In this document: positions 21,949 to 34,572 of the stretch, in pieces
Position numbering within the stretch: the stretch's first letter is position 1
How the letters are laid out: each line of letters opens with the position of its first letter
Assembly: GCA_021029095.1 (NCBI GenBank)
Contig: JAJOHG010000004.1
Location: 1,116,001 to 1,180,000, forward strand
Reading direction: 5' to 3'
DNA: 64,000 bases
Source: Phellopilus nigrolimitatus
Lineage: Eukaryota; Basidiomycota; Agaricomycetes; Hymenochaetales; Hymenochaetaceae
Translations under genes and position numbers: made by a program
The notes under the pieces: model-generated
Told to the model about the DNA's origin: nothing
Seen by the model: only the letters and a program-made list of their open reading frames with translations
Database searches by the model: none

Positions 21949-24443
21949 CTGTACCACGTCTGCATCTGGAGAATCGTCGGAATAAACATACCCGAAAATC
22001 GGTGAAATGATGATATTATCGTTTTCTGTTGCTTCACGAAACATATCAGCTGACTTGCAACACGATTCAATGAGAGCAGTACAGGATCCGGAATAAACAA
22101 ACTGATGTGACGACTCCACAGCGGATCTTCTTGTACGACCGAAGACAATCAGCAAGCCACCGAAGATGTGCCTTAATCCCGAAGAGTATTTCCATAAGAC
22201 ATTCGTAGATTATCTGTCTCACAGAAAATGGACAAGTATACTCGACGTCAGTGAGAATATACACAGTAATCGGCTGAGAATAGACTTAATACGCACTGGC
22301 TCAAGATTACAGACAACTCGATATTATCGTCGGGATGCCAAAATAATCTAGGCACTTTGCAAGCATTCAGTTTGTGCTCGCCTTGCGTTTCCATGTTCAT
22401 ACCCTCCAAGAGCGCCTAGCCATCATAACATCCGACTTCCCTACGTTCTCCATGTCTGTTGGACACATGGTACATTTCTCCATCACGGACGTCAAGAAAT
22501 CGTTCTGCAAGGCTTATGCGTGACGCAGCTCCCCTTCAGAACGCTTAGGCCGCAACTATTGCGGTTTAACTGCGGCTCTGGATGTTGGGAATTCATTTTA
22601 ACGCCATTCGGGTTCGCGGTACAACCCCTGCTTTTTAGTGGGTATCGGCGTTATACGTCCTTGGGCCCGTCAACTTCCACATTCGGAACAAAAGTGGTTG
22701 AATTCAAGGACGATAGTTTGCTGACGGACCACTAGGACACTAAATGAACGAATCAATGACGATGGTGACCAACAAACATTATTCGAATATTCAGACGTTA
22801 ATCGTGACCCAAATAAATGGGCAAAGACAAGGTTAGGGATCAATGAACCTGCGGCTTTAGCGTGGACATGTGCGTTCATTAAGACGGGAAGCGAGCTATC
22901 TGCTGATTGATAGGTGGATTAAATGTTTAAACTATGTGCCTCACGTTTATTTCCCTGGTTTGTTTCCTCATGGAAAGAGTGAAAGTAGTGTCTTTTGTGC
23001 ATATTTAATGATATGTATGCAGCTTTCTGCAAAATTATAGGTGTGAGCAGACGCCTTGGGAGGCAGACCTTATGTAACTGAAGAACCATCGAAGCACTCA
23101 CAAACGAGTTTCGGAAGTATGTATCACTTGGCCGTCTGCACCCGAGTAAATTTGTGCTGGGGTTAGCAGAACGCGAAGTTCTGCGTCCAGCACATGAAAC
23201 TCATTTAATGCGGCATATAGAACAGAAGTAAACGCCACGATGGAGAAGCAGATCGAGGCAACGGCCAAAGCGTGTTGGACACACCAGAATGCATAAGTCA
23301 GTAAGCTTTTTGAGAGCAATCAGAAGCAGCGCCACGAAGGCGAACTTCACGTCAAGCATGCGACGTTTTCAAAGTAGGCACGAGTTACTGACAGCGGGAG
23401 TCAACTTGAACCTGCAGATGCTCGGATTCGGGAAATACAATTCTTGCATGAGAGCACGGGATTTCATAAGTCCGATAAAGATCACGAGTCCTACATGTCT
23501 GCGATAAACGCTATCATCTACATTCTTAATGATCGGGAAAATAGAGACTAACACACCGCTGCTTTCGAACGTTGTAACCAGGTATGTGCAACGAATTGTC
23601 GGTTGAACGTCCGTTGAGCGAGGATAGGTTGGAAGACGAACTGTGGTCCAGTAAGTCTCTCCTCAAGCAATATAGAGCAAGAAACTTGTAAATAAAGAAA
23701 AGGACATCTGATGAGTGAGTTCATACTTTTTTTCGCGAATATTCGGCGCTGATTTCATTTGAAGCTGTTGACGCTCTGTGTCCCATTGTACAGACTTCTA
23801 ATACGATTGGGCCTGTTCGTACTCAAGTCGGGTCAACATGTCGGTGTACGAGGTAAATTATGCCATATACGCAAACCGTTTAGCCGAGAGGCTTGAAGTC
23901 TGTGTGAAAGCTTTGTGAAAAGAGAAAAGAAAAACCTGGCTTCAGAGAAACGGAACAAGGTTAAAATAATTTAAGGCGGCGACATCGCTTCGCCGTCGTC
24001 GGCAGGATCGACGGTCGGCAATTCACTCTTCGTCTTGCTCATTGGCAACTTAACCTTCACGAACAAGTCTTCGCTATGGATCGACTATGTCTGTTCTGGA
24101 AAGTATGCTGCGCCCTTGATTTCGCTGGCCTGATGGAAGACGCAACTCAGGCTAATAATGTACTTTGGCTAGGTTCAGCTGGCTTGGGACCATACGATTT
24201 CGACTGTCTTCGTTCTCTATCTTTCTTGACTGATGGCTGGCTTCTCTAGATTACCTTATGGATTACTTCCGTCTGCGCTACCGATCCACGTACAAATAAA
24301 ATGTGCTATCGTGAAGGAAGTCTCGGCTCGCATTCTTTCTTGCACGCTATAACTGAGCTTAGGCCAGCCATTAAAGCTCTTAAGCTCTCGCCCTAACTTA
24401 CACAGTACACCTTATTCACGCCAGCATCACCCACTACATCTAA
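21949..24443. other. 2.5 kb intergenic stretch with no supported gene
   Basis: Upstream regions of the AA9 and WOPR genes. Short minus-strand frames at 23098-23319 and 23369-23554 include hydrophobic segments and could be remnants of a membrane protein, but no family motif is convincing. A long regulatory region would be typical for a WOPR regulator. Confidence 0.4.
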
Positions 24444-26074
24444 ATGGCATTGACTACCAGACTACCATCGACAAAAGTTGAGCCTTTCTATGGCTTTGTA
24501 GAGACCACTGGCGACGCGCTGCGATTGATTCAAGCCGCTCGTCAAGGCGTCATACCTCGCATAACTCGCCGACTCAATGACTTGGAACGGCGTGCTATGA
24601 TTCGAAGTGGCTCAATATTTATTTTCAGCGATGAAGAAAGTGGCATAAAACGCTGGACGGAAGGTCTTTCTTGGTCTGCGTCTCGAATCGTCGGAAATTT
24701 CCTCGTAAGTCTTCGCAAATGTTCGAGCGTCTCGTTCCCCCATTGACAGACGCATCCCCGAAACACAGATATATCGTGAAGTCAGCGATAGATCCAACGC
24801 TCGTACTCCCCCAGAAGGACGAAGAGTGTCTAAGCGGCGGGCTAATGCACCCGAGCTTTCTCCAGCTGAGCTCGCTGAGCAAAAGCTATCAAAGTCTCTG
24901 GTCGGCTGCTTGAACGACAGTCATGGCCGTTTCAAGCCAAATGGTCTTATCAAAAAGGTGCACCCAGAGCTCCTCATGTCGTAGATCAAGAATGACTGAC
25001 TAGAGTTAATCTAGACAATAACTATCAACGTCGAAGGCTCTGATCACCATCTCATCGCCTATTACAACCAGGAGGATGTGAGGCTAGGACGGTTACTCCC
25101 ACTATCTTCACGGGCCGATATTATGGCCCTGGATATACCCCCCGAACTACTGGAATCGACCAAATTTCGAATACCTCCTGTCATAGAGGATGCGCCCGAT
25201 GGAAGACCGAGATATATGTTCGTAATATTATTGACAATCATTTTTTCATACAAAGCACTGACAGTGATATAGTTGCGACGCAGACGAAGAAGAGATTTCG
25301 CGTTCAGTTCCACTCCCATTTCCCTCCTTGTCAGAATCATTGCAGTTTTCGCAAATCCTTGAAGGGGTCTCGCCCGTTCTAGAGAGCCCTGCACAGACAA
25401 TGATGGTCCGTTCGGATCATTCGTCACCGGCAACACCGATACATAATACGAAAACGCAGAGTTCTCAGTACTCCCAGTCGTCGTTATCTCCGAGTTCTAT
25501 TGCTTCGTCGACCTCGCTCGATAGCAACCTCTACTGGCTCAACGCGTCATCCGGAACGACGCACCTCTCTCATACAAGTCAGTTCTTCCCAGCTGAGAAC
25601 CAAATGGAAGGGCCAGACATCCGCCCGTTCTTCCCCTTCCCCACTGCCGAATATCTCACGTATGTGTCGCCGGGGATCCATGAAACAACGAGCTTGTTGC
25701 CTGCTTGGAACAGCGACATAAGAATGGGTTCTGCTAGCAATCCCATCCCATTCGTGCCTGTCCCCGCGTCCTCATATATTGCGTCCGCACCCGGTTTTGA
25801 TCAGACTTCTTCGATGCTGCGAAGCTGGACTCAAAGACATCCCGGTCAATGCACCCCATTATCATGCTCTTCTTTACCGTCAACCCCAACGCACCCAAGG
25901 AAGTCCCAGCGCTTTGCCTCGCTGCCATCTTTGTTACAAAGTAAGGATTCGAGCTCGTTTTCCTCTACGATTCCCTCCAGCCCTCGCTCTGGCGACGCGT
26001 CATTTTCGTTGGTGTCGGAGCAGCCACTGTTATCCGCGAACGACATTCTAAACTTTTCTTCTACCTGGCCGTGA
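24444..26074 (+). CDS. Gti1/Pac2 (WOPR-domain) transcription regulator
   Basis: A sequence-specific DNA-binding regulator of the Wor1/Ryp1/Gti1 class, which controls morphogenesis and developmental switches in fungi. Residues about 11-90 form WOPR box A: EPFYGFVETTGDALRLIQAA, GVIPRITRRLNDLERRAM, SGSIFIFSDEESGIKRWTEG and LSWSASRIVGNFLIYRE, joined across an intron. A charged linker follows, then box B: QKLSKSLVGCLNDS, FKPNGLIKKTITINVEGSDHHLIAYY. The stretch VRLGRLLPLSSRAD..DIPPELLESTKFRIPP comes next. The C-terminal half (from about 25270) is Ser/Thr/Pro-rich, as in other family members, and ends FSSTWP. Introns: near 24706, 24957 and 25217. Start chosen at the first ATG before the box. Confidence 0.92.
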
Positions 26075-26273
26075 AGGGATGCAAATGGACAAGATGTAGC
26101 AACGGACTGACACGTCTCGTAGAATGCGCGATATGCTTGACAGGATATTGCTATGCGCAAGAGTCTTCTCCGTTTCTTGACATATATTACAGACATTTAA
26201 GTAACATTGCAGTACACTATCTATTTCCACCTGCTCCACAAAAAAAAGACCTCTGTGAAAGATAGCCTGACGG

Positions 26274-28333
26274 TCACCCTCCTGCTGCTTTTCTCCTTTC
26301 AATAAAGCCTCGAATATTTGCGTGTCCTTCCAGACTTCCGAAAAAGCATCTTCTCGGCCCATTTTCCCAGAGAACGACACCTAGTTGCTTAGCGTACTTG
26401 AGCACAAAGTCGTAATCCGCTTGCGATGCGAACGAGGTATACAGAAAACCTGATTAACGGTCGATGGATGAAAAAAATAAACGATGATCTGCTCGGCATG
26501 GAATGCAGACCTTCTTGTGTCTTTAGACGATTCTTCTCGAGTTCCCAGAGTCGTATTTGATCCTGGACGGTGACCGGGATCAGCGGATTCTAGATCAGTG
26601 AGAATTCAGTTTCAGGAATATGCCCCTGATCGAAATAGACGACTTGCGTGCTTTCGCATCTGCGGATGCGCGTGCGTCGTAAGGTACTTGATAATCTATG
26701 CCACAAAGATGATGATTAGATTGCACGAAAGGCATGTTTCTTATCCAACCTGATCAGCGGTTATTCCATTCGATAAAGCTTTTTTGACGCTATCACGAGT
26801 CACCGACCCCACCACAAGGTTAGGAAACCGATATTTTAAGGAAACGAAGAGGTTGAGTACAGCTGTCTGGAGCGGGTTGTCTGATGGAGAAAATTCAGTC
26901 TGTCAACAAGCGTCGGGCCTATTTGTCCAGTAACGTACCGGTATACGCGTACAACCGATAGTTTGTCTCTAGAATTAAAAATCCCTGGGCCTGCGCACCA
27001 GCGCCTGTGCTGCCTGAAGCAGGAAGTGGCGGGAGCGATGAAGTAAGCGTCGTCGCTAGTCTTGTCGGGTAAAATCGGCGCGAAGAAGGCTGTGAGCGGG
27101 CCCGCCTGTCAGCCGGTACTGCATTAATACCTGATCCCACAAACCCTTCGTTGCCAAATGAGTCCATAGTCTCTGAGGTCTTCCAGCATTGCTTTCTGAG
27201 TCTCGCCAAGATTCTCAGTAGAGTAGTCCTGTGGACGCATTAGAAAAGCATAAGATAAGAGCAGGAAAGATGAGCGCAGACCCGGCCTAGCTCCATAGTT
27301 GACAACATGAAAAGAAATCCGAGCACTTCGATCAGGTCCATCTGGCGTTCCTAAAGGACAGTGAAATCATGCAGGCCAGATGGATCTGACGCGCATCCAT
27401 ACCTCCGCCATATGAAGATATTGTAAAAGAAGTTCCCACAACTGGGCATGAGGTGATTGTAAAAGGAACTGAAACCCAAGCGATGTGATTTGCATAAGAC
27501 CTCTGTTGGTTATTACAACCCTAAATTATCTTTTTATATACTAGGGAGCAATAGAAGATACTGACCCGCGTCCGGCCATTAAACCGCTCCGCTCGAGGAG
27601 AAACAAGACACCTTGTGATGGCTTCGTCGGAGCCTGTCCAGTTCCGGAAGAAACCATATAATGAAGGATTGTCTGTGCACAGAGAAACATGAGGCTAGGA
27701 CCGTTGTGACGTCGACTTTGCGTACCTCCCACCGTTCAACGGCGTACGCGTCGAGTATTTCAAGGGTGACGTTCGAGCGTCTTTCATCATTATCAGAAGC
27801 AGGGACGCCAAAGCTGCGGTGTGTACCCCTTTCTCATGACAGTTAAGAGAGTTTAGAAGGAAATGTGAAAAGAGAAAGATACGAACCCTCCCGTGATAGC
27901 TTGCCGGAAGCTTGTTTTGAAAGTCGGGTTTAGGCTGAGTTTCTGCGACGGATTCCCGATAATATGAAGCCGGGAGAGGATCGACAGTGCGTTCTCATAC
28001 AATCTGTTGTTTCATCTAGTGAACTTAAGTAGCAATGAACATAGTTCAAGCTACTTTTTGCCTTGTCTATTCACCCAGGAAACCATAGTTGGAGCTGGAA
28101 TAGTCGACTCAAGCCACAGCAGATTCATGACGATTTGGCGCTCTAAAGGAGCAAGAAGACTTGAACAAAAATAAAGATGTTATCCTAGATTTCCAAGACG
28201 GAAAAGCGAACCGAAAGACCGAAAAACAGGATGAAGGGCGACTGTACAAGCGCGTCAAAGCACCTTGAGACTGTTGCTGAAGAAAAGGCAATAGCTGGTG
28301 GGGTGTTTCAGAGGAGTTATTATCGTCAACCAT
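26274..28333 (-). CDS. TFB2: TFIIH core subunit TFB2 / p52
   Basis: A subunit of general transcription and nucleotide-excision-repair factor TFIIH, which anchors the XPB helicase. Start [15 protein letters not shown] at 28331-28333. Blocks in order: [96 protein letters not shown] and [11 protein letters not shown]. The most diagnostic block is [16 protein letters not shown] (about 26960). It is followed by [21 protein letters not shown], an [17 protein letters not shown] segment and [13 protein letters not shown]. The C-terminus [19 protein letters not shown] ends at TGA 26274-26276. About a dozen short introns. Divergent from NAS6 with 138 bp between the start codons. Confidence 0.9.
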
Positions 28334-28471
28334 AATGAAGAAAGTAGCTTGAGTAAGAGCCGTGAAAAGATTTAGCTCAAGGTCACGGGCGGTGACAAAC
28401 GTGATACGGACGCGTCATCGCGCGACGCGTCTCTTGAGTCTTCCATCTCGTGCTTACCCACATTTCAATCT
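28334..28471. promoter_or_regulatory. Shared divergent promoter of TFB2 and NAS6
   Basis: 138 bp separate the two ATGs. It holds GGTGACAAA at 28391-28399, one base from the yeast proteasome-associated element GGTGGCAAA bound by Rpn4. It also holds two ACGCGT boxes at 28410-28415 and 28425-28430, spaced 15 bp, matching the yeast MCB core. Function here is inferred from position and motif only. Confidence 0.5.
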
Positions 28472-29707
28472 ATGTCGTTGTCTGTTCATACTGCTGCACA
28501 CAAGAGTAGGTTCTCTCAAATATGGCTGAATATGAAAGATTTCTTGAGACTGATAAATAGTACAGATCAGCTACCCTTACTGCGTGCTCTCATCGAAGAG
28601 AACGAATCTCAAGTCAATGCCAAAGATGCCGTATGTGATGTTTTCTACAACGATGAAGCAGTACCGTTTAATCATTATATAAAGGACGGTCAAACGCCCT
28701 TGCATTGGGCAGCTATATCTGACCAGGATACTGTCGATATGGTGACCTTCCTCCTTGAACGCAATGCCGAGGTTGATAGCAAAAATAACATCGGCTGGAC
28801 GCCTCTACACTGCGCTGGTTGATCGACTCTTCTCAATTACTCAATACGTATTGCTTAATTTCGAACAGTCAGTGCGGGACGCGAAGCGGTAGTGAGAGAA
28901 CTACTTGGCGCAGGTGCGAACGTCAACGCGAAAACGTCACAAGGAATGACTCCTTTGTACGTTGTCTTAAACCAGACTTGGATATGCTGATTAATATCTT
29001 GGAATCAACTGGCTTTACGACAGACATTACGCGGCGTCAAAACAGCAAGTCGACGTACGAAACTGTCCTTTAATCTAATTGTCTCAATGAGCTGACTTCC
29101 GACAATTTGTGCATTAAGATTGGGAAGCTCTTGATAACCAGAAAAGCAGACGTACGTCCATATCTCTCCCCTTTCCTTGAAGATGAAACAACGGCGCACT
29201 TTCATAGATCAACGCTAGGAATGGGGCGAATCAGTTACCTCTGTGAGCATCGCTGTCCGATTTCTCGGCGCTTCGTTTTTTTGAACTCATAGGCGACAAC
29301 TTAGACATCGAGCAGCAACCGCTGGCTCTACTGGATTCGTGAGTCTGTTGCTACACCCTCCTGAAGGCTCCGACAAACCAAGATTGAATACGGCTGATCG
29401 AGTTGGCAAGTCTTTTGTACATAAGTAACAAAGAAGTGGGCTGAAACATGCAGCAGGGAACACTCCATTACACCTTGCCATGGAGTCTGCTCACGCTGAA
29501 GTTGCCGTCATGCTCATTGAAGCTGGCGCCGATAGAGAAAGGGTGAGTGCAGATTTCTGGAAGTCATGTCTTGTGATCAACGGGGGAAAAAAACACCAGA
29601 CAAATGTCGATGGCGAGATTCCCGAACAGCTCGATGGAGTAGGTGGACAAGAGCAACGTCGTGCAAAAGAATATATCCGGGACAGATGTGGCCCAGCGCC
29701 ATCGTAA
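28472..29707 (+). CDS. NAS6: NAS6/gankyrin-type 26S proteasome assembly chaperone
   Basis: An ankyrin-repeat chaperone that binds Rpt3 during assembly of the proteasome base (human PSMD10). Short exons splice to MSLSVHTAAHK-NQLPLLRALIEEN. Six to seven ankyrin repeats follow: DGQTPLHWAAISDQDTVDM, GWTPLHCAVSAGREAVVREL, GMTPLHYAASKQQVDIGKLL, NQLPLHRAATAGSTGFVSLL, then LNTADRVGNTPLHLAMESAH and TNVDGEIPEQLDGVGG. It ends RDRCGPAPS at the TAA 29705-29707. At least eight introns interrupt about 240 codons. One of them (about 29405-29453) has a GC donor (G|GCAAGT) and ends CAGCAG, because only this junction keeps the frame through GNTPLHLA. Resemblance to yeast Nas6 is strongest in the repeat 4-5 region. 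Confidence 0.88.
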
Positions 29708-29967
29708 AGTAACACCGAGCTGTTCGATCTTATTTGCTCAAAATTGATGTATTGATAAGAATTTCGAGAAACCTGTATGCTTCTGAATGAATCGTTTGTT
29801 TGTCTAGAATCCGGTTGTTATAATAATTGTTTGAGTCAGAAACGAATAATTTAGTATAAAGATACAGCAAGCTAAAAAAACATGGATAGATTTAGTGATA
29901 CCGTCAATAAACAGTAAGAGAGTCAGAGCTTACCATACAAGATTCTCCAAAAATGACCTCAAGCACG

Positions 29968-30461
29968 CTAAGTGCTTCCAGTCCGCCGCACTCCGCCAAG
30001 ACCAGGAGATTGGGGAACGCTAGCCCCGGCCGTGATATCACCATTGATTATGTCCTGAATGGATACTTCAAGAGCATCTACGCGGGTTGACATCATATCC
30101 ACTGCATGGAAATCATTCATTTAGTTGCTATTCCCAGCTATTCAACCTGCGAACATCGTGGACGCACTGCGCTTGAGAAACTGGGACGACATGTCGTCGA
30201 ACTTCGTATCAAGCTGCTCGAGAAGGGTTTCCACCTGCTCGGAGAGTAATTAGATTGTGCGATGTGTTTGTGGTCTAAGGAGAGTGTTCTGAAGAATGTA
30301 CGCACAAAGGCAGTCAACTCGTGCGGGCTCGTGATATCAGACGGGTTGAGCTGTAACGATGCGGCCGCCGTGGATGGCGTGTCAGCCACCGGTTTCGGTG
30401 CTGCACTAGGCGGCTTTGATGGCGTTGAAGAAGGTATTTTGAGAGGCTTTGCTGAAGACAT
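29968..30461 (-). CDS. Heat shock factor-binding protein 1 (HSBP1) homolog
   Basis: A small coiled-coil protein that in animals binds heat-shock factor trimerisation domains and, in newer work, aids WASH-complex assembly. The start MSSAKPLKIPSSTPSKPP (30459-30461) opens a Pro/Ser-rich leader of about 45 residues. The conserved coiled coil is assembled over three exons: SPHELTAFVETLLEQLDTKF, DDMSSQFLKRMDMMSTRVDA and LEVSIQDIINGDITAG. This follows the family pattern of a hydrophobic zipper ending in IxDLE/IxxI. The protein ends GLGGVRRTGST at 29968-29970. Introns use GTGCGT donors. It is convergent with NAS6. Confidence 0.85.
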
Positions 30462-31210
30462 GTTGGATGCTGGTTATGTTAGATGCTGGTGAACACGAGC
30501 TGCCGCCAGTTCGTAGATTCTGCTTATATAATTGGCTCTTCTTTCTCAGTCGGTTCCGAACGGAAGTCCCGGGAATTTCCGAGAAGTGTATATGCCCATA
30601 CAGTACAGATCTCTTGGCCAGGAAAAAAAAGTCTATGCTTGTAAGTAGATGTGTACATGTAAGATTCATCGTATGGACCCCAAAAGCAAAGGTCGCACTA
30701 CTTGTCACTTACAAATTTACTTGCATAACACTGAACATAGTTTTGAACTAGTTTCTTTCTTGCCTCCCATCGGAGTTTTCTGGAGATCTTCTTTCATGTA
30801 TAGGCTCAGGCTGTCTCCATGGATAATTACTAGCTATTGGGATAAGCAAAGCTACAGTAGAACTTGTTGGTATATTTGGACGGGCCGAACCTGCTAAGCT
30901 GATTTTATGCTGGAAACTGAAGTCAAATCCAACGGCCGCTTTCCCCCAAACTACCACCAGTAATTTTCTAAGGATTCTCCCACTCAAGTCATCACCCGTC
31001 AAACTAGCATTAGAAACACGGAAGCGCGCTATGCCAATCTCGCCCTATCGCACAAGCGCTTTGCTACAACCGCGATTGCAGTCTTGTCGAGCAGCTACCC
31101 TGATCCAGACTTTACCCGTTCGCGTATTCTAGCGCATGCTGAGGACAGTGTCATGACCATCATAAGCTACAGGAAAACAAAATTATTGAATAGAGCACTC
31201 ACCTCTTTGA
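30462..31210. other. Intergenic, HSBP1 promoter and ICT1 3' flank
   Basis: No gene recognised. Open frames here are short and have no motifs. Confidence 0.4.
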
Positions 31211-32000
31211 TCATTCCCAGTTTCCCTTCTTGCGTGTCTGCTTAATTTTAGACTTGTATTCCTTTTCACGTCTCCGTCTCGCCTTTTCTATTTTTTCCAG
31301 GTTTCTCACACGCTCTTTTTGTTCTTCCGAAGTCTCGTTCTTGATACCGGACAGAGAGACTTGGAGAATCAGAGATTGGAGCTTTATTGAGGACATAGTT
31401 AGTTCAGGAACAGTTGTGTGTACATGCTGAAATTAGCGAGTCAATTTACCTTTGAAAGGCAGTCGTCAACATTCTGAGCTTGCGAACGATGAAGTGTCGA
31501 CGTTAAGAGCAGACTGTCGGATGATGCAATATACGCCGGCTTATTTCGCCTATTAGAATTTGTATGAATTTCGCCGGAAATACACGTACATTCTGGCGTA
31601 AGGCCTTCTTGGCCCACAAAGGAATCCATGTCACAGACAGAGGGCATTTTGTGGTGCATTTCGTATTGACTTTATTGACATTCTAGGTGAAGCGGAGATA
31701 ATGAGTAAGGTGAACTTTTTGAACGAAATTTACGCGTACCTGTCCTCCAGGCCCTGAGCTTCTCGAAAAGGAGAGCCTTACAGCTTCCCGAGGAATACTT
31801 GATTTTCGGAAGGATTCTGCCCACTGGCGAGCAGAATTTATATCACTCAAAGTAGTTAGCTCCGCCAGCGCAGGCGGTGCGAACCCACTTGATGCATAAC
31901 CTCGTTTACACGGAGAAGCGTTGGCCTTCCGCCAGCCAATGAGTCTGGCCTCTGGTAGACGCAGAAGAAAGGGACGTGACGCTCGCGTGAGCAGGTTCAT
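31211..32000 (-). CDS. Mitochondrial peptidyl-tRNA hydrolase ICT1 / MRPL58
   Basis: A class-I release-factor-like protein that frees stalled mitochondrial ribosomes and is part of the large subunit in many species. The N-terminus MNLLTRASRPFLLRLPEARL (start 31998-32000) is basic and Arg-rich with no acids, as for mitochondrial import. The catalytic block IPREAVRLSFSRSSGPGGQ ends exactly at the exon 1 boundary. The next exon begins NVNKVNTK, so the GGQ motif sits at a splice junction. The following exons give the helix WIPLWAKKALRQN, SSDSLLLTSTLHRSQAQNVDDCL and a basic C-terminal tail RRRREKEYKSKIKQTRKKG, which is needed for ribosome binding in the family. The stop is at 31211-31213. Full length. 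Confidence 0.9.
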
Positions 32001-32847
32001 TATCTTCGACTACGTACGATATACTGCTGCCAAAAGTGTGTTCAGAGACCTCTAAAAACGTGAAATCCGAAACATTATACATACCTTTTGCAGAACGAAA
32101 AGCATGGGTCATCTAGCGCCTACGGTCTTGCCATTTGTTCCACGGTTGTAATTTTCAGCTTGAGGGGATGAAGTTTGAGGCAAGTTTAGAAATCAAAATT
32201 TACGCGAAAAATCGGCTGCGCGTGTGATTACGTTTCTGTTTCACGTTTGCTTCCGCAACTCTGAGCTGGCAACTGTGTCCGAAACGCACCATCTGTGCTT
32301 GTCTTCCACAGACATGCTTTTTTACTCAGGTAGTGCTAGATCTTCGGGCTGCGTGTGCTGGGGTGATTCTTTACGGTCGTTGTGCTCTCGCACTCATGGT
32401 GCTTATCTGCTCAATGAGGACACAAACTCTGGCTTTCCCGCTGCAAGTTGCGACTCGTGTCCTGATTCCTGACGAGCACGCGATTATCGAAGGGTGCATC
32501 CGGAGAGCACAAACACACAGCAAGCAGTCCTTCTGTGACTATCTCAAAATCCCCCTCCTCTTCTGGCAAATGTTCGAGTATGATAGCTCGAAAAACGCTC
32601 AATTTTTTTTTTCGGTCGAAACACGGAGCCTTTTCTGGGTCGGACTCGCACTCGGTGCGATTCCTCATCTTAGCGAGAATTCATTTCGGGAAAGCATGCA
32701 CCTCGTTACTTCGGCGTAGATAAGGCGCTTCGAAGAAGTCGAACAAATTCGTAAGAAAGCTTAAATACGCAGCACCTCGCAAAGGCTTCTCCCTCCTCGC
32801 ACGGCTCCTCTCCCTTTTCGCACAGGCATGCGTAGGCCTTAGAGATC
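32001..32847. other. Intergenic
   Basis: Contains an open frame at 32333-32719 (+) without recognisable motifs or splice partners. Not called. It serves as upstream region for the DUF6533 gene. Confidence 0.4.
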
Positions 32848-34572
32848 ATGAATATACCGGAAGACTTGCTCGACGTAGCACGGGATGTCATGTTAACGCG
32901 CGTAGGTACTGTTTGTTCTCGGAGACACTCATTTCTGATTTTAGAACAGTATATGGCAGGTAAACGTATCCCATGCATGCTGCTATATGTCGCTAAGACA
33001 GACATTGCTATCAGTCGCTACAATGACGTTTCTAGTAAAAATCTCTATTGTGACTCCTTATTTTAATTGAATCGAGCATCTTAGTTTTACGACTATTTCA
33101 TTACTGTAGACGAAGAGGTACGTGTATTCTTACCTACTAATCTATTTGATGACTTTCGAGACGGCCACCGGGTTCTAGATTCTTCTTGTCTGGCCTTCGC
33201 GCCTCACTTTCCCGAAAGTCGTATTCTTTCTCAACCGCTACCTTCCCTTTGTTACGACTATTCTTGGAGCCTATCGTGCGTCCAGTGGTCCAAGGTCAGG
33301 TGTACATATTCAAGCTAACGCCTGTTCTAGTCACGGTCTTTACCACTAACTACAATGTATGTTCTACTTTGTATCCGCAAGCGATTTGTTTCTATCTGAC
33401 GTACGCAAAGTTATGCGAGAACGTTTTTATCGCTAGTACAGGTGTGGAATCAATCACAGTATAACCCTCCCCGTTGTTCCCCGAATCGACTATGTTTGTC
33501 TAGTGATCATCTGCATTGTGTATATCATCGCCGAAGGTTCGTCCCCATGTCACTTTTTTTATGTGTCAACGCTGACTAAATGACGATGCCTAGTAATCCT
33601 CTTTATGCGAGCATACGCAATCTGGGAACGGAAGCTATCTATTCTGGTACTGTTATCAAGTACTCTTGCGGTAAGATGGGTCGGCTGGAGGAAGTCCCGG
33701 ATGCGTGCTAATACCGTCTGCGTCTTGTAAGGTTTCGACCGGTGGAGCATTCTATTGCTTGTCTAGATATATCGCTTCCACCACAAGTAAAGTGATTTTT
33801 ATGTTTATGATCAAAGAAGCTGATTTATGCGCTTAAAGCGGCGGGCATTCACTTATTTCATTCTGGGTGCCTTCACGTTTTTCCCAATCGAATCATTTGG
33901 ATCACTTTGGTTATCCTTGTGTGCTGCGAGACGCGTACGTGCATCCCGAACTCTATTGATGTTGAGCCTAATACAAAATTCAGTTGCGCTCTTCCTTCTG
34001 TTGATCAAGAGGCTCCTCTACTGTATGTTGCATTACTCGCTCTCTGTCGATGGGTTTTAAGCTCCATCTCAGCTCAACACGTCAACTCTCACCTGATAAG
34101 AACAATTTATAAAGACGGTGAGCTAAAGATCTCTTTTGGTATAACAGTCTACTAATATTATAACAAAGGCATCTTCTACTATGCGTTCATATTGTGTGAG
34201 CACTTTTATTTCGTTTTTAGCTTTTCCCTGATATTTGCTGGCCTGTAGGCACGACTATTACCAACCTTTTGGTTCTCCGCTTTGCCCCAGTAAGTATTGT
34301 TTTATGCGAGAAAAGCTCGGGGCGAAGTTGACTTAGACCTTGAACCAAGTCTACGATGGATACTTTTCTGCTGATGTATGTCTTGTTTTTTGCCCACGAA
34401 ACATCCCTGTTTAACTGTTTAAAGCCCGCAGAGTGTGCTGCACAGCATCTTGTGCAGCCGTCTTTTACTGCACATCCGCGGAGCCTATTCCCCCCTCAGC
34501 GCAGAGAATGAGTCCTTGCAACTGTCAAGGCAGGATATCGCTCTGAACACGCTGTCATCGCGTACACGATGA
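32848..34572 (+). CDS. DUF6533-type seven-helix membrane protein
   Basis: Belongs to a large basidiomycete family of predicted seven-helix proteins with an N-terminal DUF6533 domain. Function unknown; a receptor-like role is often proposed. Start MNIPEDLLDVARDVML. The signature spans spliced exons: FYDYFITVDEE, then VWPSRLTFPKVVFFLNRYLPF and VTTILGAY. Next come IICIVYIIAE and VILFMRAYAIWERKLSILVLL, where RAYAIW is the usual helix-4 motif, and a later helix with WITLVILVCCET. The tail has SVLHSILCSRLLLHIRGAYS, typical of the family's last helix exit, and ends LNTLSSRTR at TGA 34570-34572. Around ten introns, and short exons make internal edges uncertain. A 2-kb neighbourhood of AT-rich introns is normal for the family. 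Confidence 0.78.

Noticed and set aside
23098..23554. Possible DUF6533-like membrane gene remnant
   Set aside because: Hydrophobic stretches only. The diagnostic YDYxxTxDEE or RAYAIW motifs are absent, so I could not support it.
32333..32719. 128-codon plus-strand frame between ICT1 and the DUF6533 gene
   Set aside because: No motif, and no splice link to either neighbour.
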